Positions 16,906 to 25,338 of a stretch of 39,766 nucleotides of DNA are shown here, piece by piece (positions within the stretch are counted from its first letter, which is position 1; each line of letters starts with the position of its first letter). A program made the position numbers and the translations under genes. This DNA is from Halieaceae bacterium. GTDB taxonomy: Bacteria > Pseudomonadota > Gammaproteobacteria > Pseudomonadales > Halieaceae. The stretch lies in contig JADGEN010000025.1 in NCBI GenBank assembly GCA_016744355.1, forward strand, positions 1 through 39,766, given 5' to 3'. A model generated the notes under the pieces. It saw only the letters and a list, made by a program, of their open reading frames with translations, did not search any database and was not told where the DNA came from.

Positions 16906-17330
16906 AAGAAAATGCTGAAAACCTACAGCGCTTCACCAAGGCTCAAGAGGCCATTTATCCGAATGTCTTCCAAGAGTTGCAAAATGGTGCAAAACTATCG
17001 CACTGGATGTGGTTTATCTTCCCCCAGATTGCAGGCCTAGGTTACAGCAGCACCGCCCAATACTACGCGATAAAGAGCATCGGTGAAGCGAAAGAGTATT
17101 TGACCCACCCCACGCTCGGGCGGCGATTGGTTGAGTGCACGAAAACCATCCTCGCCCATGAGCATCTTTCAGCACGCGATATCTTCGGCGAAATTGATGA
17201 GATGAAACTACGATCATCAATGACATTGTTTGCCCAGGCTGCTGACCTAGGGTCAGTATTCCAGCACGCATTGGACAAATATTTCGATGGTGAACCAGAT
17301 CATAGGACTTTGGATATTCTTTCAGCTTAG
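16902..17330 (+). CDS. DUF1810 family protein
   Basis: The 142-residue product begins NLQRFTKAQEAIYPNVFQELQNGAKLSHWMWFIFPQIAGLG, the diagnostic N-terminal region of DUF1810. The central YAIKSIGEAKEYLTHPTLGRRLVECT is also typical. Function is unknown. It overlaps the upstream phosphatase-family pseudogene by four bases. It appears full length and intact. It is probably ordinary island cargo. Confidence 0.9.
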   Translation: MKENAENLQRFTKAQEAIYPNVFQELQNGAKLSHWMWFIFPQIAGLGYSSTAQYYAIKSIGEAKEYLTHPTLGRRLVECTKTILAHEHLSARDIFGEIDEMKLRSSMTLFAQAADLGSVFQHALDKYFDGEPDHRTLDILSA

Positions 17331-17373
17331 AGGATGGAGTGTTCATAGCCTTTACTGGAGGCTTACTGTCCTT

Positions 17374-18468
17374 TTATAGCTCGCTTTGCAATGACATATC
17401 ACAGTAAACCATTTCCATGGCCAGCCCTTTAGAATCAGTTTCTGGATTATCAGGAACTGTCTTCCAGTGCCCAGACATCTGAGCTGTTATGGCGCAAACA
17501 AGGGCGTCCAGAATATCATCTGCAGCGACAGTTATACGCGGATAGTGTGCCAGAGCTCCCTCAACAGACTTCTCTGCACCTGGTAGGTATTGGCATAATA
17601 AATCCAGCCGTGCCTGGAAACCTTCTTTTGTCTTTTTGTTGTGCTCCATCGGGTGCCCACCGGCAAGGCCATAGAAGCACACTTCAGGATGAACTTCCCT
17701 CACCAACCCACGGGCCTTGGCGCTCGACGCCATCAACTGATCCACTTCCCTGATCTTGGGAGTGATGGCGAATGTCTGCTTGCTCAAACCCTTTCCGCTC
17801 AATCGTTTGCTGGTTTCGTTAGCAAATTCATATTCTACTTCATCAAGAATGGCCCTGATGGGTGCATTGAAAATACTTGAAGTGCGATGTGGACGAAGCA
17901 GACGACGCCCCTCCACGTCGCATTGCCGCCCCTGGCCGGAAGTTTCGCGCAGCCCAATGGGGATATCTACGAATATGGGAGAACCCGGAGCTACCTTATC
18001 AACCAAATCCGTCAATTGAATAACCGTCCCGAAGGCCACATGGGTATTTGCAATGGAGGCATAGACCCACCCACCCCTACAACCATCAACGCCATAGCAT
18101 GTAGCCCCTTTGTTGGCCTGGAGACCTGAGTCTCTCGGGGGAATTGTAGTGGTCATAGGTGCCGCAACCACACCGTCAGGGGCGAGCAGCGCCACTAACT
18201 CATCCGAAGTCGTAATTACACGATCATGCCGATAGAGATGAGGGTGCTCCTGATCCAAAGAATAGTGACTTGGCTTGAGGAAGTCCTTGCTTACGCCCCA
18301 GGAAGCAACAGGCCGTCTTTCGCCCAAACATTGGATTATCACACCTATATTTGTTCCACAGTATTCAGCGAGGGCGTTATACGTACAACGCAACTGAGCG
18401 GCATCGAGTGCCCGTAATACAGCGTCCACCTTTTCTTGCATAGACACGTCGCCCATCATTCCTCCCAC
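17374..18468 (-). CDS. DUF429 family protein with N-terminal DNA-binding-like domain
   Basis: The C-terminal two-thirds (from about residue 125, YGVDGCRGGWVYASI) match DUF429, a predicted RNase H-like nuclease fold with acidic residues in VDGCRGG, FVDIPIGL and ADDILDALVCAI. The N-terminal 100 residues (LRCTYNALAEYCGTNIGVIIQCLGERRPVASWGVS) look like a winged-helix-type domain also found in other proteins. The start may be GTG at 18468 or ATG at 18459, and it overlaps the upstream gene by 13 bases. This suggests translational coupling with the cold-shock/DUF1294 gene. The role is unknown; a nucleic-acid function is plausible. Confidence 0.8.
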   Translation of the reverse strand: MGGMMGDVSMQEKVDAVLRALDAAQLRCTYNALAEYCGTNIGVIIQCLGERRPVASWGVSKDFLKPSHYSLDQEHPHLYRHDRVITTSDELVALLAPDGVVAAPMTTTIPPRDSGLQANKGATCYGVDGCRGGWVYASIANTHVAFGTVIQLTDLVDKVAPGSPIFVDIPIGLRETSGQGRQCDVEGRRLLRPHRTSSIFNAPIRAILDEVEYEFANETSKRLSGKGLSKQTFAITPKIREVDQLMASSAKARGLVREVHPEVCFYGLAGGHPMEHNKKTKEGFQARLDLLCQYLPGAEKSVEGALAHYPRITVAADDILDALVCAITAQMSGHWKTVPDNPETDSKGLAMEMVYCDMSLQSEL

Positions 18469-19097
18469 TTCAACATATAAGTCCCTTGAGAAATATTCCA
18501 GGACTGCAACTTAGCCATGCCCGTTGGCGTAAGTAACCAGGCATACGTAGCACAATTGAGAATAACGGTTGCCCAGAATACGGTACGAAAAGATTGCTTC
18601 GCAGACTTGTGCCGTAATAATTTCTGGGCTACCAATGCGCCCGGCCATCCTCCAATCAGCGAGAGCCAATGTAGCGTACTCTCTGGTGTTCGCCATGCCC
18701 CACTCTTTGCCGCAGACTTGTCTATTGCGTACACAATGAACGTAAATGTACTGGCTGCCAGATACAAACCCAGGACCCACAGTGGAAGTTCAGTGAGTAC
18801 AATCGACAATCCTACGACAATAAGAAAGAGACCAGCACCAATTACAGCACTCGTGCCCCCGCGTTGCTTGGCTTTGACTCTTGTCCGATCACCAGGGAGT
18901 GTGGCATTAGCAGCACGCGGTCGGCCCTGTTTATCGGCAGAAAGCGTGTAGGTTACGTATTGGCCAACCTCTGGGCGCCTGTTCCTGTTGCTGAATGCTG
19001 AAATATGGAGAAAGACTTCTTTGCTACCGCCGCCAGCATCAATGAAGCCAAAGCCCTTTTGATCATTCCATGACCGGAGTTTTCCTTTTTTGCGCAT
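18456..19097 (-). CDS. Cold-shock domain / DUF1294 membrane protein
   Basis: Residues 1-70 are a cold-shock domain, with the RNA-binding motifs KGFGFIDAGGGSKEVFLHISAF. A basic linker follows, then two or three membrane helices (VIGAGLFLIVVGLSIVLTEL, LWVLGLYLAASTFTFIVYAI) and the DUF1294 signature DKSAAKSGAWRTPESTLHWL, GGWPGA, HKSAKQSFR. The domain order CSD-DUF1294 is common in gammaproteobacteria. It would place a nucleic-acid-binding domain at the inner membrane. Function is unknown. It is followed by the overlapping DUF429 gene. Confidence 0.92.
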   Translation of the reverse strand: MRKKGKLRSWNDQKGFGFIDAGGGSKEVFLHISAFSNRNRRPEVGQYVTYTLSADKQGRPRAANATLPGDRTRVKAKQRGGTSAVIGAGLFLIVVGLSIVLTELPLWVLGLYLAASTFTFIVYAIDKSAAKSGAWRTPESTLHWLSLIGGWPGALVAQKLLRHKSAKQSFRTVFWATVILNCATYAWLLTPTGMAKLQSWNISQGTYMLKWEE

Positions 19098-19172
19098 TTG
19101 ATGGCCTTACCGAGCTGGCTGAGTATTTATTACAATTGAATCCTCAGTGTAGCCTGCTGCGAACTCATGGCC

Positions 19173-19264
19173 AACCCGACGCACCTGACGAACCCGGCGC
19201 GCTCCATGCCTCTCAAGGCCTTGTGCAGCGTACCCCGCGCCGGATGCGTCAGGTACGTCGGGTT
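19173..19264. repeat. Imperfect 29-bp inverted repeat, REP/MITE-like
   Basis: Left arm 19173-19201 (AACCCGACGCACCTGACG...) and right arm 19236-19264 pair with three mismatches around a 34-base loop. The element would form a long hairpin. It is too GC-rich and lacks a T-run for an ordinary terminator. It may be an extragenic palindromic element. Confidence 0.8.
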
Positions 19265-19583
19265 CATCTGAAGTTTCCTACCCCCCTACTCCCCCTTTGT
19301 AGGTCATCTAACACATTACATCTGCCCGAAAATTTTTACGTGGTCTGATAAAGCGAGGCCTGTAACTTTATTCAACGCACAAGAAACCCAATACGAGCTC
19401 CAGAGTGGTAGCCCGTAGACTGTTTATTCAAAGTATTACTTGGCCCATGCCCGTGTGACATTGCCCACAGTGGGCGTTTTTTTGGATACCGCTAATTTCT
19501 ATCAACACTAAACCATTTCAGGGTCATATTTCTGTGCAATTTAAGACTTAGTTGACTATGCCTGCTAGCTCAATTAGCATCTT

Positions 19584-19593
19584 AACGAACGTT
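19584..19593 (+). promoter_or_regulatory. Candidate TetR operator
   Basis: AACGAACGTT is an inverted repeat (AACG, AA, CGTT) 15 bases before the TetR start codon. It resembles the AACG-type palindromes recognised by many TetR proteins. It probably allows autoregulation of the efflux operon. Confidence 0.4.
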
Positions 19594-19608
19594 TAGTAGG
19601 GTTTTTAT

Positions 19609-20190
19609 ATGGAACAAACTCAAGAACGGCTTCTCAATGCGGCAGCGGAATTGTTTTCAAAACAAGGATACGCCGGTGTGTCGATGCGCGATATTGGCCG
19701 CGAGGTGGGCATTACGCAGGCTGCAATCTACCACCACTTTTCCAACAAAGAAGCGTTATACATTGCGACTATCACCTACCTATTTGAACAACACACTCTG
19801 GTGATCACTGAACAAATGTCAGCAATTGATGACCCCGCCGAGCGGCTGGAATTGCTAGTTGGCGCTATGCTGGAGGTTACGGAAAAGGACCCCCGCTTCA
19901 GACGTATCTATATGCGCGAGCTACTGGAGGGCGACCAGCAAAAACTGGCGGCAATTGCAGAGAGTGCATTTCTCGCATTTTATGAGCCTCTGTACGCACT
20001 AATGGATGAGCTGGCACCCGACAGTGACCCACAGCTCCTGATTTTCTCGCTCGCCGGGATGATCTTTCATCATCTCGAGGCGCGTAAGCTCGCCCCCCAT
20101 TTACCGAACACAGCCAAAGGCAATGCTGGTATTCCTTTACTGGCAAGGCACATCACGAACTTGTTTTTGCATGGGGTAAGCCCCTCATGA
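19609..20190 (+). CDS. TetR/AcrR-family regulator of the efflux operon
   Basis: This 193-residue protein has a standard TetR helix-turn-helix at residues 6-55 (RLLNAAAELFSKQGYAGVSMRDIGREVGITQAAIYHHFSNKEALY) and a helical ligand-binding domain. It is the first gene of a five-gene operon and overlaps the adaptor gene by four bases. A short palindrome upstream may be its operator. It probably represses the pump and is relieved by a pump substrate, which could be a hydrocarbon, alcohol or fatty acid given the island cargo. The ligand is unknown. Confidence 0.93.
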   Translation: MEQTQERLLNAAAELFSKQGYAGVSMRDIGREVGITQAAIYHHFSNKEALYIATITYLFEQHTLVITEQMSAIDDPAERLELLVGAMLEVTEKDPRFRRIYMRELLEGDQQKLAAIAESAFLAFYEPLYALMDELAPDSDPQLLIFSLAGMIFHHLEARKLAPHLPNTAKGNAGIPLLARHITNLFLHGVSPS

Positions 20191-21269
20191 AATGGTTGGT
20201 ATTGAGCATTTTTTTATTGGCGCTGTTTGGATGCGGAAATTCTGTAGATACAGATACTGGCGTTACAGATACCGTAACCGGCACCCGGGTTATTGTCACC
20301 AACCCGCGACATCAGTCCATCGACTACATATTGACCGCACTTGGCACCGTTGAAAGCATTCATAACCCCACTGTTTCCGCAGAAACCTCGGGTCAAATTG
20401 TCAGTATTGAAGTCAGTGAGGGACAGTCAGTCGCTGCACAGCAGTTGCTCACGACTATAGACAACACCTTGCAGAGTATAGAGGCGGGCAAGGCAGCAGG
20501 TGAAATACAACGCCAGAAAGTATTACTGGACAACCAGCAGAGAGAAGTGAATCGTTTGCTGCGCCTGGCGCAGTCACAGTCAGTTTCTAAGGACAAGCTG
20601 GACAATGAGCAGGCGCAGTTGCATATGTTGTCAGCCATGTTGGAGGTGGCGAAAAAGCAAAGTGAGCAGGCGTTGTATCTTGAATCTAAGACCCGGGTGC
20701 AATCGCCGAGGGAGGGATTGATCGCCAAACGACATGTTTCGATGGGCGACTACGTTACCCCGGGGCAGCCCCTGTTTGATCTGGTCTCAGTCAAAAAACT
20801 ACGAGCACGCCTAGCCTTTTCAGAACACCATGCCGCCAGTATCCACGTAGGCAAAGAAGTTAAGCTGCAATCTCCAGCATCGCAGGCGACTGCTGCTATC
20901 GGTACGGTAACCAGTATCAACCCCCGGATCAATCCGAGGAGCCGGGCCCTTGATGTTATTGTCGAGTTTGATAATCCCGGTGGCTGGTACCCCGGTGCCA
21001 GCGTCGATGCCACGCTGACCGTGGGACAGAACCGTGACGCACTGACGGTGCCGATGATCAGCGTAGTGAGACGTGAGGACGATGATGCTGTATTCGTCGT
21101 CGACGACGACCATGCCAGCCGACGCATTGTCAAGCTAGGCTGGCGAGAAGACGACTGGGTGGAAGTGCTGGAGGGCCTCACGGCACAGGACCAGGTGGTA
21201 ACCGAAGGCTCCGCACTGGTCAGCGACGGCAGTCAGTTGGTCATCAGTGCGAAGAATCCCACACCATGA
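20187..21269 (+). CDS. RND efflux periplasmic adaptor lipoprotein (MFP)
   Basis: This 360-residue HlyD/AcrA-type adaptor has a lipoprotein leader with lipobox LFGC (Cys16). ILTALGTVESIHNPTVSAETSGQIVSIEVSEGQSV is the barrel-sandwich half-motif. A coiled-coil hairpin spans about residues 95-155 (RQKVLLDNQQREVNRLLRLAQ...), followed by the second lipoyl half (SPREGLIAKRHVSMGDYVTPGQPLFDLV) and a beta-barrel. It links the inner-membrane RND pump to an outer-membrane channel. It overlaps TetR and the pump gene by four bases each. No TolC-like gene lies in the window, so a host channel is needed. Confidence 0.94.
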   Translation: MKWLVLSIFLLALFGCGNSVDTDTGVTDTVTGTRVIVTNPRHQSIDYILTALGTVESIHNPTVSAETSGQIVSIEVSEGQSVAAQQLLTTIDNTLQSIEAGKAAGEIQRQKVLLDNQQREVNRLLRLAQSQSVSKDKLDNEQAQLHMLSAMLEVAKKQSEQALYLESKTRVQSPREGLIAKRHVSMGDYVTPGQPLFDLVSVKKLRARLAFSEHHAASIHVGKEVKLQSPASQATAAIGTVTSINPRINPRSRALDVIVEFDNPGGWYPGASVDATLTVGQNRDALTVPMISVVRREDDDAVFVVDDDHASRRIVKLGWREDDWVEVLEGLTAQDQVVTEGSALVSDGSQLVISAKNPTP

Positions 21270-24200
21270 GTTTTGTGGATATTTTCGTCCGTCGCCGTGT
21301 CCTGGCTTACATGCTTAGCGCCGCCATCATCCTGTTCGGCCTTATCGGACTAAGGGATATCGGACTCGATCGCATGCCCAATGTCAGCCCTCCGGTGGTG
21401 ACCATAACTACCGTCAACCCAGGCGCCAGTCCAGAGATCATGGACAGTGGTATCACCAGTGTTATCGAAGCGTCGGTTAACTCGATTTCAGCAATTGACT
21501 ATGTGCGCTCGCGCTCTGTGCCCAGCGTGTCACAGGTACGGGTAGCATTCGAACTCAGCAAGGATGCCAACGTAGCGTTCAACGAAGTCCAGGCCAAAGT
21601 CAACCAGGTGATCAACGATCTGCCCAATGAAGCGGAAACACCTATCGTGGCCAAGATCGACCCCAATGCTATTCCTGTGATGTGGCTAGTGCTCAAGGGG
21701 GATCGTCCCCTCAACGAACTCAACAGGATAGCCCGCCAGCAGGTTAAAAAGCTGCTGGAGAACATCAATGGCGTGGGCGAGGTACTGGTTGGTGGCGGAC
21801 GTGAACGCAAGATACGCGTGGACATCGACCCGGCAAAGATGTCGGGACTTGGAATTACCACGCAGGATGTGATTGCGGCGTTCGCCCGAGAGCATATCCA
21901 GGTTCCTGGGGGTTACCTGGTCAGCGGTACCCTTGAAAAACTGTTGCACTTGGACCTTGAATATCACAGCGTGCGGGAACTTGGCAATCTGGTGGTCATG
22001 TGGCGTGATCAGATCCCGGTAAAGCTCGGTGAGATATCCACCATCAGTGACGGCCTGTCGGACAAGCGCAGCCTGGCCCGTTTCAACGGACGCGGGGGCG
22101 TCGCCATTGGTATACAAAAGGTTCAAAATGCCAATACGGTCGCATTAGTCCGTGAAGTGTCCGCTCGGCTTGACGAACTTGTCAGGCCGTCTTTACCCGA
22201 CGGGGTAGAATTGATCATCGCCACCGATGAATCCGACATCATCGAAGGTACCGTCTCCGCCCTGCAGAATCATGTGCTGGAGGGCACGCTGTTGGCAGCG
22301 CTGGTGGTGCTGTTTTTTTTGTTGAATCTACCCGCAACCCTCATCATCGCCACGGCTATTCCTGTCTCCCTCGCGGGTGCCGTGGTAGTGATGTATTTTG
22401 GTGACTACACCTTCAATATCATGACCCTGTCGGGCCTGCTGTTACTCATCGGGGTGGTGGTCGACGATGCCATTGTAGTTCTGGAAAACATCCACCGACA
22501 ACATGAAGCCGGGGATGTCAGTGCTGAAGAGGCGGCTAGCAAGGGCACTCGCGAAGTGCTGTTTCCTGTTATCGCGGCATCGCTGACGCTGGTTTGCATG
22601 TTCACCGCAGTGATTTACATGCCGGGTATGGTCGGTATTTTCATGCGCTCGTTTGCGGTGGTCGTGGTGGTCGGTGTGATCGCGTCACTGTTCGTGTCCC
22701 TGACGCTGACACCGGCATTGTGCGCACGTTTTCTTGGGGCGCCCAACGAGAAGAGCAAAGGCCTTGTAGCGTTACTGAACCGATTTCATTCCGGGACCGA
22801 GCGAGTTTACAGTTCTGTGTTGGATCGGTGTCTTCGATACCGCTGGATTGTGATGCTAGGCACCGCACTGGTTGTGTTAAGTAGCGGTTATTTTGCCGGA
22901 AAGCTGGGCGCCGAGTTTTTTCCGGAAGACGATGAATCCCGCTTTATGGTCCAGTTGAAAGCACCCATTGGCTCTTCCATAGACTACATGGCAGCAAAAC
23001 TCGACCAGGTTGAGGCACTGGTCGCGCGTCACGGGGAGGTAAGCCACATTTTCTCCATCATTGGTTCCGCGCGTTCTAGTGATGTTAATGAAGCCACTGT
23101 TAACGTCATGCTAAAGCCGAAGGCAGCGCGCGAAGTTTCTCAGCGAACCCTGATGAACCAGGTGCGTGGCGAGTTGGTCGCAGTACCTGGCCTGCAATCC
23201 TACGTCGCAAATTTTCCGTTCATTTCAGGCATGAGCGATGCGCCCTTACAGGTCTATGTGACCGGACCCGACCTGTATGAGTTGGCGCGGCTGTCCCAGT
23301 TAGTCTTTAAACAGTTGGCGAGTCTTGCGGGCATGGGTGACATCCGTATGGACCTGCAGCTTGATCGCCCAATGCTGCGCTTTGATATCGACCGCTATCG
23401 TACCAAGGCCCTGGGCATCGACACCAGCACCATCGGGGACTCCTTGCGCGTGTTGGCCGGTGGTGCCGATATTGCAAAGTACAGCGAGCTGCCAGGAGAT
23501 GGAGAGCGCTACGATATTCGCCTGGCTGCACAGCGTGCAGGTATGCGCAATGTCAGTGACCTGGAAAATATCTATTTACGTGGGCCCGATGAAGATCTTA
23601 TTCGTCTTGATTCGGTGGTGAACATTTCTGAGGACTATGGACCGGCTGCGGTAAATCGTATGAATCTCAATTTCGCGGCGGAATACCTCAGCACACCTGA
23701 CGCGTCACTGGCTGAAGCCGTGGCTATGTTTCGCAACGTTACCAGCGAGGTTTTGACACCGGGATACCAGGTTGTACTGGGAGGTCAGGCAGACGAACTG
23801 GAAAAATCCAAGGGCTACTTGCTATTCGTTTTTGGCACCGGCCTGCTGCTGATATACATGGTGCTGGCCAGCCAATTCAACTCCTTCTTGCAGCCACTAC
23901 TGGTGATGCTGGCACAGCCACTGGCGATTGTCGGTGGTGTGTTCGCTCTATGGCTGGCGGGCTACACCCTGAGTATTTATTCCATGATCGGACTGATACT
24001 GCTGGTGGGTCTGGTGTCAAAGAATTCGATTCTACTGGTGGACCTAATCAATCGCTATCGCCAGCAAGGTATGGATACAAGCACTGCGATTCGCACTGCA
24101 TGCCCCCGACGGATGCGCCCGGTAATAATGACCTCCTTGACTGTGGTTCTGGCCATGTCGCCTGCCGCGCTAGGCGTCGGTGTTGGCGCCGGACAATACG

Positions 24201-24328
24201 GGCCCCTGGCAGTAGCGGTGATTGGCGGAGTGATCAGCTCAACCCTGTTGACCCTGGCGGTGATTCCGGTGGCCTACTCGCTGCTGGCGCCCTGGTTGCG
24301 AATCGGTGGAACTGGGAAAGGCCAATAG
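21266..24328 (+). CDS. RND-family efflux permease (AcrB-like)
   Basis: This 1020-residue proton-driven exporter sits in the inner membrane and has twelve membrane helices. The first helix is at residues 10-28. The proton-relay aspartate pair is visible in LLLIGVVVDDAIVVLENIHR (about 393-412). The second-half counterpart is MIGLILLVGLVSKNSILLVDLINRYRQ. The family-typical MTSLTVVLAMSPAALGVG and two large periplasmic loops are present. Length fits the HAE-1/MexF-MdtC group, not heavy-metal pumps (no metal motif seen). It is in an operon with its adaptor and, unusually, with two PaaI thioesterases downstream. Substrates are unknown; hydrophobic compounds are likely from context. Confidence 0.95.
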   Translation: MSFVDIFVRRRVLAYMLSAAIILFGLIGLRDIGLDRMPNVSPPVVTITTVNPGASPEIMDSGITSVIEASVNSISAIDYVRSRSVPSVSQVRVAFELSKDANVAFNEVQAKVNQVINDLPNEAETPIVAKIDPNAIPVMWLVLKGDRPLNELNRIARQQVKKLLENINGVGEVLVGGGRERKIRVDIDPAKMSGLGITTQDVIAAFAREHIQVPGGYLVSGTLEKLLHLDLEYHSVRELGNLVVMWRDQIPVKLGEISTISDGLSDKRSLARFNGRGGVAIGIQKVQNANTVALVREVSARLDELVRPSLPDGVELIIATDESDIIEGTVSALQNHVLEGTLLAALVVLFFLLNLPATLIIATAIPVSLAGAVVVMYFGDYTFNIMTLSGLLLLIGVVVDDAIVVLENIHRQHEAGDVSAEEAASKGTREVLFPVIAASLTLVCMFTAVIYMPGMVGIFMRSFAVVVVVGVIASLFVSLTLTPALCARFLGAPNEKSKGLVALLNRFHSGTERVYSSVLDRCLRYRWIVMLGTALVVLSSGYFAGKLGAEFFPEDDESRFMVQLKAPIGSSIDYMAAKLDQVEALVARHGEVSHIFSIIGSARSSDVNEATVNVMLKPKAAREVSQRTLMNQVRGELVAVPGLQSYVANFPFISGMSDAPLQVYVTGPDLYELARLSQLVFKQLASLAGMGDIRMDLQLDRPMLRFDIDRYRTKALGIDTSTIGDSLRVLAGGADIAKYSELPGDGERYDIRLAAQRAGMRNVSDLENIYLRGPDEDLIRLDSVVNISEDYGPAAVNRMNLNFAAEYLSTPDASLAEAVAMFRNVTSEVLTPGYQVVLGGQADELEKSKGYLLFVFGTGLLLIYMVLASQFNSFLQPLLVMLAQPLAIVGGVFALWLAGYTLSIYSMIGLILLVGLVSKNSILLVDLINRYRQQGMDTSTAIRTACPRRMRPVIMTSLTVVLAMSPAALGVGVGAGQYGPLAVAVIGGVISSTLLTLAVIPVAYSLLAPWLRIGGTGKGQ

Positions 24329-24352
24329 GCCCACTACTTATACGAGGTATTT

Positions 24353-24835
24353 ATGCGCACACTTTCTGTCCGTGATAAAACGAAGATCATCAGCCAGATG
24401 TCCGATCTTATTCCACATACCCACTTACAGGGCATTTGCCTGGAAAGCATAAATGGCGAGGAATTAACCTTAAGATTGCCTTATCGGAAGGAGTTGGTGG
24501 GAAACCTCGAGACCGGCGCTATCTATAGTGGCGTACTGACAATGTTGCTGGATCACACTCTCGGTACAGCGAGTATTTGCTGTGACCAGATTGGTGCCAC
24601 CATTACTCCTACACTGGACCTGCGTATTGATCATCTGGCCGCGGCACCGGCGGGCAAGGATATTTTCGCCGTGGCCCGGGTGTATAAAGTAACGCGAAGA
24701 GTCGCGTTCACTGCAGGTTTCGCCTACTGTGAATCCAGGGATGAGCCCATTGCCAAAGCCACCGGTAGTTGGGTGCTCATGCCCGAGTTGCAGTTTTCCG
24801 AGCTGTTCTCCGCCGGCCCAGGAGCACAACAATGA
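24353..24835 (+). CDS. PaaI-family thioesterase, first of pair
   Basis: This 160-residue hotdog protein has the segment TGAIYSGVLTMLLDHTLGTASIC (about 56-78) with the catalytic Asp, and the strand TPTLDLRIDHLAAAPAGKDI typical of the PaaI/YiiD-type group. It hydrolyses acyl- or aryl-CoA thioesters. It is 24 bases downstream of the pump gene and overlaps the next thioesterase by four bases (ATGA). The usual HGG is replaced by YSG, so catalysis may differ from the second copy. It could form a heteromer with that copy. Confidence 0.85.
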   Translation: MRTLSVRDKTKIISQMSDLIPHTHLQGICLESINGEELTLRLPYRKELVGNLETGAIYSGVLTMLLDHTLGTASICCDQIGATITPTLDLRIDHLAAAPAGKDIFAVARVYKVTRRVAFTAGFAYCESRDEPIAKATGSWVLMPELQFSELFSAGPGAQQ

Positions 24836-25269
24836 CGCTTTCAGATCTCATACATCATGAACCCGATGCCCAGACACTGCAGCGTTGGATAACAAAGGTA
24901 CCCTATGCCACATACCTTGGCATAAAAGCCGAAGTTCATGACAACGAAATTCTGTTTATCCTGCCCGAGGATAAAAAGCTGGTCGGCAACCCAACTCTAC
25001 CTGCGATTCACGGAGGCGTGGTGGGAGCGTTTATGGAGCAGGCTGCAGCGTTTCACCTGATAGCTAAAATGGATAATCCGGTATTGCCCAGAATTATCGA
25101 CTTTTCCCTGGACTATCTGCGCCCCTCGCGACTGCGCGATACCTACGCACAGTGCACTCTGACTCGACAGGGGCGGTTTATCGCCAACGTCAGTGTCACT
25201 GCCTGGCAAGAGCAATACGATAAGCCCAATGCCATCGCCAGAGCCCATTTCCTGATACCCGAAACATAG
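24832..25269 (+). CDS. PaaI-family thioesterase, second of pair
   Basis: This 145-residue hotdog protein has the classical AIHGGVVGAFMEQAAAFHLI helix (HGG active-site segment) followed by PRIIDFSLDYLRPSRLRDTYAQ. I start at 24832 (MTLSDLIHHEP), which overlaps the preceding stop, because the upstream in-frame extension is the shadow of the first thioesterase. Two divergent hotdog proteins encoded side by side often form heteromers. It is the last gene of the TetR-adaptor-pump operon. Confidence 0.86.
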   Translation: MTLSDLIHHEPDAQTLQRWITKVPYATYLGIKAEVHDNEILFILPEDKKLVGNPTLPAIHGGVVGAFMEQAAAFHLIAKMDNPVLPRIIDFSLDYLRPSRLRDTYAQCTLTRQGRFIANVSVTAWQEQYDKPNAIARAHFLIPET

Positions 25270-25338
25270 ACCAATAGGCTGTCTGTTGTACCCAGGGCAT
25301 ACGCCCTGCTTACAGACGCGATGCCACTGTCCGGCAAA

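Larger units (their letters stand above)
19098..19608. other. Intergenic region with a large inverted repeat and TetR operator
   Basis: No gene is supported. It contains the inverted repeat at 19173-19264, a short palindrome GCCCACAGTGGGC followed by T residues (19463-19483, possible terminator) and the candidate operator before the TetR gene. Confidence 0.6.

Noticed and set aside
19173-19264. Integron attC site suggested by the inverted repeat and cassette-like DUF genes
   Set aside because: The expected core ends (RYYYAAC and GTTRRRY) are absent and no integron integrase is present.
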